Source: Neisseria perflava (GTDB lineage: Bacteria; Pseudomonadota; Gammaproteobacteria; Burkholderiales; Neisseriaceae). From it: a DNA stretch of 64,000 nt. Numbering within the stretch: position 1 is the stretch's first letter; every line of letters begins with the position of its first letter. Both the position numbers and the translations under genes were made by a program. The notes beneath the pieces were generated by a model, which was not told the DNA's origin, searched no databases, and saw only the letters and a list, made by a program, of their open reading frames with translations. Below are positions 41,215-48,285 of the stretch, in pieces. The DNA lies in NCBI RefSeq assembly GCF_019334725.1, contig NZ_CP079818.1, positions 868,001-932,000 of the forward strand. Reading direction: 5' to 3'.

Positions 41215-43134
41215 TTAAAATGCCGCATGCAAACTCAACCAATATGTCCTGCCCGGTGCATACACGACACTGGGGGATAGAGCGAGGACGTGGTCGCCGC
41301 TGATGTATTCGGCGTATTTTTTGTTGAACACGTTGTTCACGCCCAGGCGTAAGCCGTATTTGTCTTTGAAGTTTACGCCTGCGTACACGTCGGCAACGGT
41401 AAAGCCTTTGGCGGCTTCGCGTTTGTCTATGCCCAAACCGCTTGCGGCATCAAAATCGCCGCGCGTTTGTTTGGCGACAAAGCGTGTGGCGGCGCCGATG
41501 TTGTAGCTGCCGTGGGCAAAGTAATTTTTGTAGTCAGCTTGGACGGTTGCTTCAAACGGACGGATTTGATAGAGCGGCCTGCCGTCGGTTTCATTGTGTC
41601 CGTAGTTGTAGGCGGCTTTGATGCCTGCCGCCCAATGCGGATTGAAGTTGTAACGCGCATAGGCCTGAGCGGTAAACAATCGCGCGTCCACGTTGCGTGT
41701 GATGATGCCGCCGCCTTTGGAGGCCGTACCGCTTTGTCCGTGGGCGCGGTCAAAAATAATCAAGTCTTTGACTTTATCTGCTACAAGCGTGCCGCCTACG
41801 TTCCAGCCCGCGCCTGCCAACGAGTTCATGTAGCCGTTGTAGTAGTCGTTGCGGCTGTCGGCGGTGAGCTTGATGCGGTTGTGTTTTTCGGTTTTCAGCA
41901 GGGGATTGCCTGCGATGGCGGCGGCTGGGTTTTGGTTCATCAGCATGCCGTTCATGCGGTTTTGTACGATGGCGGCAAGCGAGTTGAAGCGTTCAGTGTT
42001 GTCGCCGATTCGTTCTAAGTGAGCAAGGGAAACGCTGTATTTTTGCGTTTCAGACGGCGTGAAATCGTATTTGAGTTCACCGGAGAAGGCATGACGGCGA
42101 ACTTTGCCGTTGAAGTCGTAGCCGTAATGGGTTTTCCAGATTTGTTGCGATGAGGCGAAGGCAAGGTTGCGGTTCATCGGATGGGCGGGCTGCGCCGTAT
42201 TTTTGCGTACGTCCGCTTCGTTGATTTCGTAGCTTAAGCCCAAGCCTAATTTGTGTCGGTCGTCAAATTTGTAGGACAGGGTATCGGCGATGCGCCAGCG
42301 GTCGATATGCACATCGGCGAAACGGTAGCCGTTGAGGAAATCGCGCATGGCGGTGTGGGTGTTGCGTTCGCCGTTTTGGCTGTCGTTGCGGTAGCTGACG
42401 GCGGCGGTGTTGTGGAATTTGCCGAAATCCGCGTCGTGTTTGAGCGAGAAATCATATACTTTGCGGTCAAGTTCTACGAACACTTGCTGCGGCGTGTTAT
42501 TTGGGCGCAGGGAGTAATTGTCGGCACGGCGTTTGAGTTTGATGACGCCTGCTTCTGCGCTGACCGTATTGCTCAAATCGGCATTGCCCCAACGTGCGTT
42601 GAGTTTGGCGATATGGCGTTCGGTGTCCAATGCATCGTTGACGAACTGCGGCTGGCGGTCGTTGTTGATGTCGTCGTGTAGGTAGGTGAGGCGGTATTCT
42701 TGATTTTCAGACGGCACGAAACCGAGTACCAAAGCTTGATTAAAACGGCTGTATTTCCAATCGGTCTGATTGCCGTCGCCGTCTTTATAGCCGTTGGCCT
42801 TGGTGTGATTGAGGTTGGCCACGCCGTACACTTTTGCCCCACGCGCTTGCGCGGTAACGGAGTTGTAAAAGCTTTTGCCGTAGAAGCCGCTGTTTGCTTT
42901 CAACGGACGGAAGGCTTGGTCTATGTTTTCGGTAACAAAGTAATGATCGCTGCGGTCGGTGCGGTCGAATTGGTTTTCGGGGAAATAGCCTTGTGCGGCG
43001 GTCGGTGCAATCGGTTTGGGAGGGGAGAAGGTTTTGACAGGCTGGATTTCATCAGGGTCTGCCAAGGTTTCGGCAAAACCGTTTGCGGCGGCAAAACTGC
43101 TCATTAACAGGTAAACCAAATGTTTTCGTTTCAT
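41215..43134 (-). CDS. TonB-dependent receptor-like outer-membrane protein without a recognisable plug
   Basis: 639-aa protein with signal peptide MKRKHLVYLLMSSFAAANGFA. Barrel strands start near residue 80 (FYGKSFYNSVTAQARGAKVYGVANLNH) and run to the C-terminal YWLSLHAAF. The barrel resembles the OprC/NosA copper-receptor family by memory (NGYKDGDGNQ, RADNYSLRPNN). The usual ~110-residue plug and a TonB box (VVVTA-like) are not seen, and the protein is shorter than OprC by about that amount. Start at 43134 follows AGGAG. Followed by binding-protein, permease and ATPase genes. A Fur-like box and a perfect palindrome lie upstream. It could be an open porin-like relative or have a reduced plug. 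Confidence 0.75.
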   Translation of the reverse strand: MKRKHLVYLLMSSFAAANGFAETLADPDEIQPVKTFSPPKPIAPTAAQGYFPENQFDRTDRSDHYFVTENIDQAFRPLKANSGFYGKSFYNSVTAQARGAKVYGVANLNHTKANGYKDGDGNQTDWKYSRFNQALVLGFVPSENQEYRLTYLHDDINNDRQPQFVNDALDTERHIAKLNARWGNADLSNTVSAEAGVIKLKRRADNYSLRPNNTPQQVFVELDRKVYDFSLKHDADFGKFHNTAAVSYRNDSQNGERNTHTAMRDFLNGYRFADVHIDRWRIADTLSYKFDDRHKLGLGLSYEINEADVRKNTAQPAHPMNRNLAFASSQQIWKTHYGYDFNGKVRRHAFSGELKYDFTPSETQKYSVSLAHLERIGDNTERFNSLAAIVQNRMNGMLMNQNPAAAIAGNPLLKTEKHNRIKLTADSRNDYYNGYMNSLAGAGWNVGGTLVADKVKDLIIFDRAHGQSGTASKGGGIITRNVDARLFTAQAYARYNFNPHWAAGIKAAYNYGHNETDGRPLYQIRPFEATVQADYKNYFAHGSYNIGAATRFVAKQTRGDFDAASGLGIDKREAAKGFTVADVYAGVNFKDKYGLRLGVNNVFNKKYAEYISGDHVLALSPSVVYAPGRTYWLSLHAAF

Positions 43135-43144
43135 CTTCATCTCC

Positions 43145-43165
43145 TGATAATCATTTTTATTCATT
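43145..43165. promoter_or_regulatory. putative Fur box before the TonB receptor gene
   Basis: TGATAATCATTTTTATTCA, 11-30 bp before the receptor start, resembles a Fur operator (GATAATCATTATC type). Matched by eye. Confidence 0.5.
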
Positions 43166-43200
43166 ATGCTCTTGGAGAGAAGCAAAGTAAAGAAACGATA

Positions 43201-43225
43201 AGGTATTTATTGTCGATAAATACCT
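43201..43225. promoter_or_regulatory. perfect 10-bp inverted repeat upstream of the receptor
   Basis: AGGTATTTAT (43201-43210) and ATAAATACCT (43216-43225) are exact complements around TGTCG, 67-91 bp before the receptor start codon. Operator or leader hairpin; the AT-rich arms favour a protein-binding site. Confidence 0.6.
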
Positions 43226-43342
43226 AGCGCAAAATACAAATCGGCAAGGAGGAAAATTTTTAGAAGAGGGGAGCGGCGGCGCAGGATGTATTTGCTCCGA
43301 AATCGGGTTTTATCTTCTATTAATATTTCAGGTTGATAAAGC

Positions 43343-43396
43343 AAAAGGCCGTCTGAAAACCCCTCCCTTTTCAGACGGCCTTTTGCTGGGTATAAT
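43343..43396 (+). promoter_or_regulatory. fumC promoter overlapped by an uptake-sequence inverted pair
   Basis: TATAAT at 43391-43396 with TTTTCA (43368-43373) 17 bp upstream makes a promoter for fumC. The pair AAAAGGCCGTCTGAAAA (43343-43359) and its complement (43368-43384) covers the -35 and spacer. Both flanking genes are divergent, so this pair is not a gene-end terminator. Confidence 0.55.
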
Positions 43397-43442
43397 AAAT
43401 TTACGAATCATTATTATTTCTGTTTAAATATAGGAGAAATGC

Positions 43443-44831
43443 ATGAGTACCCGTACCGAACACGACACCATGGGCAATGTTGAAGTCCCGTCCGAAGCCT
43501 ATTGGGGCGCGCAGACCCAGCGCAGCCGCAACAATTTCAAAATCGGCGGCGAAACCCTGCCGCAGCCGTTGATTTATGCTTTGGCGCTGGTAAAAAAAGC
43601 CGCAGCCGCCACCAATGTCGCCCTCGGCAGGATTAAGCCTGAGCAGGCGGATTTGATTACGCAGGCGGCGGACGACGTGTTGAACGGCAAGCTCGACGGG
43701 CAGTTTCCATTGGTAGTGTGGCAGACCGGCTCCGGCACGCAGTCCAATATGAACATGAACGAAGTGCTGGCGAACCGCGCCAACGAAATCGCCGGTACGG
43801 GTTTGGCGGCGTACCAGCCCGTCCATCCTAACGACCATGTGAACCATGCGCAATCGACCAACGACGCATTCCCGACCTCCATCCATGTCGCCGCCGCGAT
43901 TGAAATCAACCGCCACCTCATTCCCGCCGTCCAAGCCCTGCGCGACACATTGGATAAAAAAGCCAAAGAATTTGCCCCCATCGTCAAAATCGGCCGCACC
44001 CACTTGCAGGACGCGACGCCGCTGACTTTGGGACAAGAATTTTCCGGCTACGTTTCCCAGCTTGATCACGGCTTAGGCCGTCTGAACGACGCGCTCAAAG
44101 GTTTGTACGAACTCGCTTTGGGCGGCACGGCGGTCGGCACGGGTTTGAACAGCCATCCCGAATACGCCGAAAAAGCCGCTGCCAAACTTGCCGAATTGTC
44201 CGGCCTGCCGTTTGTCAGCGCGCCGAACAAATTTGAAGCCTTGGGCGGACGCGATGCCGCCGTTGCCGCTTCGGGCGCACTGAAAACGCTGGCGGCAAGC
44301 CTGAACAAAATCGCCAACGACATCCGCTGGCTGGCAAGCGGTCCGCGCTGCGGTTTGGGAGAAATCAAAATCCCCGAAAACGAGCCGGGTTCGTCCATCA
44401 TGCCGGGTAAAGTCAACCCGACCCAATGCGAAGCGATGACCATGGTGTGCTGCCAAGTGTTCGGCAACGACGTCACCATCGGCATGGCGGGCGCATCGGG
44501 CAATTTCGAGCTGAACGTCTATATGCCCGTTATCGCTTACAACCTCTTGCAATCCATCCGCCTGTTGGGCGATGCGTGCAACAGCTTCAATGAAAACTGC
44601 GCCGTCGGCATCGAACCCGTACCGGAAAAAATCGACTATTTCCTGCACCATTCCTTGATGCTGGTTACTGCGTTAAACCGCAAAATCGGCTACGAAAACG
44701 CCGCCAAAGTCGCTAAAACCGCCTACAAAAACGACAAATCGTTGCGCGAAACCGCCATCGAATTGGGCTTGTTGACAGGCGAAGAGTTTGACGAATTGGT
44801 CGTTCCTGCCGATATGGTTCATCCGCGTTAA
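43443..44831 (+). CDS. fumC: class II fumarate hydratase
   Basis: Iron-independent fumarase of the TCA cycle, 462 aa. Signatures: EYW-type N terminus (EAYWGAQTQRSRNNF), TGSGTQSNMNMNEVLANRA, HPNDHVNHAQSTNDAFPT, GRTHLQDATPLTLGQEFSGY and GSSIMPGKVNPTQCE. Ribosome site AGGAGAAATGC before 43443. Transcribed alone; ends at an uptake-like hairpin. Confidence 0.98.
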   Translation: MSTRTEHDTMGNVEVPSEAYWGAQTQRSRNNFKIGGETLPQPLIYALALVKKAAAATNVALGRIKPEQADLITQAADDVLNGKLDGQFPLVVWQTGSGTQSNMNMNEVLANRANEIAGTGLAAYQPVHPNDHVNHAQSTNDAFPTSIHVAAAIEINRHLIPAVQALRDTLDKKAKEFAPIVKIGRTHLQDATPLTLGQEFSGYVSQLDHGLGRLNDALKGLYELALGGTAVGTGLNSHPEYAEKAAAKLAELSGLPFVSAPNKFEALGGRDAAVAASGALKTLAASLNKIANDIRWLASGPRCGLGEIKIPENEPGSSIMPGKVNPTQCEAMTMVCCQVFGNDVTIGMAGASGNFELNVYMPVIAYNLLQSIRLLGDACNSFNENCAVGIEPVPEKIDYFLHHSLMLVTALNRKIGYENAAKVAKTAYKNDKSLRETAIELGLLTGEEFDELVVPADMVHPR

Positions 44832-44843
44832 GCTTTAATAATG

Positions 44844-44881
44844 AAACATGCCGTCTGAAAATGTTTTCAGACGACATGTTT
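44844..44881. terminator. fumC terminator (variant uptake words)
   Basis: AAACATGCCGTCTGAAAA (44844-44861) pairs with TTTTCAGACGACATGTTT (44864-44881) with one wobble. The two arms carry different variants (ATGCCGTCTGAA and ATGTCGTCTGAA). Confidence 0.75.
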
Positions 44882-45406
44882 TTATGCTGCGGTTTCCTTT
44901 TCCTCAAATAGGGTAAAAATCATTGGCAGCAGATTGATGCCCATTAGAAACATTATTGAGCTCAAAAATGTACGCCAGGCGTAATGCCACGCTTCCTTTC
45001 TGTCTGCTTGAGGTAGGAGCGATGCAGAATAGCGGTTGTGTAGGGTTTTTGCGGTGTCATTGTTTTCCAAATAGTCCAACGAAAGTACCAATAATTTGCC
45101 CGTGTCCTTGTGTTGTAAGAATTTGGCATGTTCAACCCAGATGCCCGGCTTGGCGTATTCGCATAAAGATTCAATGCCGACGCAAGAGGCCAAGCTGTTT
45201 TGGTTGTTTTGCAAAATCGACAACTCGTTTTTTTCAGCCTGCATGGTGGCGGCGGAGGTTTGATGAAGGTATGCGCTCATGCCGTTGCCCTCTATTGCTT
45301 GAAAATCATGGAGATGGCTGAATCCGCCATTTTCCCAGGCGACGAATAAGGCATAGCATCCGCTGAATAGGCAGATCATAGCCAATTTAAAGACAATATT
45401 TTTCAT
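44882..45406 (-). CDS. hypothetical membrane protein
   Basis: 174 aa, not recognised. An N-terminal hydrophobic segment (about 5-24, VFKLAMICLFSGCYALFVAW) and a C-terminal one (about 145-165, FLSSIMFLMGINLLPMIFTLF) bracket a soluble middle with two cysteines (CVGIESLC, about 75-82) that could form a disulfide if periplasmic. Ribosome site AAAGGAGC. Convergent with fumC; separate from argH downstream on the map. Confidence 0.65.
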   Translation of the reverse strand: MKNIVFKLAMICLFSGCYALFVAWENGGFSHLHDFQAIEGNGMSAYLHQTSAATMQAEKNELSILQNNQNSLASCVGIESLCEYAKPGIWVEHAKFLQHKDTGKLLVLSLDYLENNDTAKTLHNRYSASLLPQADRKEAWHYAWRTFLSSIMFLMGINLLPMIFTLFEEKETAA

Positions 45407-45521
45407 CCTTGCTCCTTTTGTTTGAAGACGGCGGCAAAGTCAGGAGGCGTGTTTTCTCGTTTGAAGGTAAGTTTAGGTTTTATCTGTTTTTATTGTGAGG
45501 TTGAGTGTAACACGGGTAATC

Positions 45522-45555
45522 AAAAGGCCGTCTGAAAATTTTCAGACGGCCTTTT
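45522..45555. terminator. argH terminator
   Basis: A 34-bp perfect palindrome built from two abutting uptake words (AAAAGGCCGTCTGAAAA and its complement), 20 bp beyond the argH stop. Confidence 0.8.
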
Positions 45556-45574
45556 ATTGTCTGTTTAGATGGGT

Positions 45575-46954
45575 TTAAGCCAATATTTCACGCCAGCGTT
45601 TAACTTGGAAACGGACTTGTTCAGGCGCGGTGCCGCCCAAGTGGTTGCGCGCGTTTAAGCTGCCTTCGGGTGTCAGCACGCTGTAAACATCGTCGGCAAT
45701 CAAACTGCTGAAACCTTGCAGGACTTCAAGTGGCAATTCGCTCAAATCAACGCCAGCTTCATCAGCATGGCGCACGGCTTGGGCAACAACTTCGTGGCTG
45801 TCGCGGAAAGGCATGCCTTTTTTCACCAAGTAATCCGCCAAGTCGGTAGCCGTTGCAAAACCCTGCATTACGGCGGCGCGCATATTGTCAGGTTTGACGG
45901 TCACGCCGCGCATCATGTCTGCGTAAATGCGCAGGGTGTCGATAAGTGTATCGGCAGTGTCAAACAAAGGCTCTTTGTCTTCCTGATTGTCTTTGTTGTA
46001 TGCCAAAGGTTGCGATTTCATCAGGGTAACCAGGCCGATCAGGTGGCCAATCACGCGACCGGATTTGCCGCGCACAAGTTCGGGTACGTCGGGGTTTTTC
46101 TTTTGCGGCATGATGGAAGAGCCGGTGCAGAAACGGTCGGCAATATCGATAAAGCCGAAACGCGGGCTCATCCACAAAATCAATTCTTCGGAAAGACGGC
46201 TCAGGTGAACCATAATCAGAGAAGCGGCAGCCGTGAACTCAATGGCAAAATCGCGGTCAGATACGGCATCGAGCGAGTTTTGGCAGATTTGCTCAAAGCC
46301 CAACAGTTCGGCGGTAATTTCGCGTTGAATCGGGTAGGTGGTACCGGCAAGGGCTGCAGCGCCGAGCGGCATACGGTTGACGCGTTTGCGGCAGTCGGCC
46401 ATGCGCTCGAAATCGCGGCCGAGCATTTCAACATAGGCGAGCATGTGATGCCCGAAGCTGACCGGTTGGGCAACTTGCAGGTGGGTAAAGCCTGGCATAA
46501 CGGTTTCGGCGTTTTGTTCCGCCAAATCAACCAAGGCCGTCTGAAGGTTTTGAATCAGGCTTTGAATAACGGTAATTTGATCGCGGAGCCACAGGCGGAT
46601 GTCGGTAGCAACTTGGTCGTTGCGGCTGCGGCCGGTGTGCAGGCGTTTGCCGGCATCGCCGATTTTGTCGGTGAGGCGGCGTTCGATGTTCATGTGGACA
46701 TCTTCCAAATCCAGTGACCAGGAAATCGTTCCTTCTTTGATTTCTGCTATAATCTCGGCCATGCCCTGACGGATGGCGGAGAGGTCGTCTTCGCTCAAAA
46801 CGCCCGACTGTGTCAGCATTTGCGCATGTGCCAGCGAGCCTTGGATGTCCCATTCTGCCAGTCGTTTGTCAAAATCAATCGAGCCGGTATATTTTTTGAC
46901 CAGCTCGGAAACAGGTTCGTTAAAACGGCCTGACCAGGTTTTGTCCTTGCTCAT
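45575..46954 (-). CDS. argH: argininosuccinate lyase
   Basis: Final step of arginine synthesis: argininosuccinate to arginine and fumarate. 459 aa of the fumarase/aspartase superfamily: WSGRF at the N terminus, LEDVHMNIE, TGRSRNDQVATD, PGFTHLQVAQP and GSSIMPQKKNPDVPEL (catalytic Ser loop). Start at 46954 with AAGGATG upstream. An uptake sequence lies in its coding region near 46535. Confidence 0.97.
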   Translation of the reverse strand: MSKDKTWSGRFNEPVSELVKKYTGSIDFDKRLAEWDIQGSLAHAQMLTQSGVLSEDDLSAIRQGMAEIIAEIKEGTISWSLDLEDVHMNIERRLTDKIGDAGKRLHTGRSRNDQVATDIRLWLRDQITVIQSLIQNLQTALVDLAEQNAETVMPGFTHLQVAQPVSFGHHMLAYVEMLGRDFERMADCRKRVNRMPLGAAALAGTTYPIQREITAELLGFEQICQNSLDAVSDRDFAIEFTAAASLIMVHLSRLSEELILWMSPRFGFIDIADRFCTGSSIMPQKKNPDVPELVRGKSGRVIGHLIGLVTLMKSQPLAYNKDNQEDKEPLFDTADTLIDTLRIYADMMRGVTVKPDNMRAAVMQGFATATDLADYLVKKGMPFRDSHEVVAQAVRHADEAGVDLSELPLEVLQGFSSLIADDVYSVLTPEGSLNARNHLGGTAPEQVRFQVKRWREILA

Positions 46955-47047
46955 ATCAGCATCCTTAAAATATAAATAAAAAAACAGGGTCTACGTCTTC
47001 AATATAGCAGACCCGTCTATACATTATGAAAGAAAACGGTTGAAATC

Positions 47048-48085
47048 ATGTCTATTATACGTCAAATAAACCAGAATTTCGCAGTGCCGGATTTGCGCAA
47101 TTCCGCAACTCTGGTGCGCCTGCTCATTGTTTTGTTAATCAGTTTGTTTATCTTTCCGTTGATGACGGTATCGGGTGTGCCTTATCCGGAACAGATTTTC
47201 CAACATTTTTCATGGGCTTGTCCCGTCATCCTTTTAATTTTACTTAAAGTCTATTTCTTACAGGCATTTGCGCCGTCCTTGCTTCGCTCGCAGTACAGCG
47301 TTGTGGTTTCCTACGTCTCCAACCTGCTGATTTTCTTGTTTGTCGATTTAGTGATTTTGAAGACAGAGATTTGGCCGTTGATTCAACACTTCTTCTTGCT
47401 GACCTTTTTTTGTTTCAGTTTTATGTACATCGAAGCGGCCCGCCGAAACAGCCTTGCACCTTCCATTTCCGAAGCCAGATTGAGCGCGTTGACAGCGCGT
47501 ATCCGTCCGCATTTCTTGTTTAACAGCCTGAATGCCGCCATCAGCTTAATCCGTCTGCGTCCGTATGATGCGGAAACTTTGCTGGAGAATCTGGCCAATC
47601 TGTTCCGCGCGCAACTGCGCGACGGTAGTCAAAACAGTACCTTAGGGCAGGAAATCGAGTGGGCGCAGGAATATATTGCCATCGAGCAAATCCGTATGGG
47701 ACATATGCGCGTACAGGTTATGTGGCAACACCATGCCCCCGACGATGCAGAAACGCCGCATCTGCTGCTACAACCGCTTTTGGAAAATGCCGTATTCCAT
47801 GGTGTCGAATCTATCCACCGTCCAGGGATAATTACGGTATTAACAAAATTGGAAAAATCATCTATTTTCATCAGTATCGAAAATCCGTGCGGAACGGAAC
47901 CTAACGAAAATACCAAGCCGCATAAAGGCAATTCTATGGCTCTGCGCAATCTGAAAGAGCGCCTGACTTTGATGTATGACACCGACGCGAAAATCAGAAA
48001 CATCCAATCAGACGGCCTGTTCCGCGTTGAAATCATATTGCCGTACCGTAAAAAATCAGCCGAAGTTTCCCGTCTGTTTGGCTAA
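47048..48085 (+). CDS. AlgZ/LytS-type sensor histidine kinase
   Basis: 345-aa membrane kinase: four N-terminal helices (about 22-140), then a His_kinase domain (PF06580 style) with the phosphoacceptor histidine in ARIRPHFLFNSLNAAISLIR (about 155-175), LRAQLRDG-type linker and the ATPase N-box LLLQPLLENAVFHG (about 240). The usual LytTR response regulator is not adjacent, so the partner is unknown. Divergent from argH by about 90 bp. Confidence 0.85.
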   Translation: MSIIRQINQNFAVPDLRNSATLVRLLIVLLISLFIFPLMTVSGVPYPEQIFQHFSWACPVILLILLKVYFLQAFAPSLLRSQYSVVVSYVSNLLIFLFVDLVILKTEIWPLIQHFFLLTFFCFSFMYIEAARRNSLAPSISEARLSALTARIRPHFLFNSLNAAISLIRLRPYDAETLLENLANLFRAQLRDGSQNSTLGQEIEWAQEYIAIEQIRMGHMRVQVMWQHHAPDDAETPHLLLQPLLENAVFHGVESIHRPGIITVLTKLEKSSIFISIENPCGTEPNENTKPHKGNSMALRNLKERLTLMYDTDAKIRNIQSDGLFRVEIILPYRKKSAEVSRLFG

Positions 48086-48220
48086 AACGCATAGAAGAGG
48101 GCGGCTTTAGATAGGTTAGACTATTAACACATTAAATAAAATAGTTTAAATTTATTACATTCAGTAACATAACTGTTCCCATTTTTTGAAAACTGGTCTA
48201 TGATGCTTAAAAGGATTGTT

Positions 48221-48251
48221 TACAATCTTTAATTGCAAATCATTTGCAATT
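48221..48251 (+). promoter_or_regulatory. acnB promoter with 21-bp palindrome
   Basis: TACAAT at 48221-48226 is a good -10 without a clear -35. AATTGCAAAT (48231-48240) and ATTTGCAATT (48242-48251) are perfect complements around one base and lie at the expected start of transcription, a classical repressor position. Confidence 0.6.
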
Positions 48252-48285
48252 GCCCAGAAGAAAAAACAGAAAAAGGAACAAAGAG

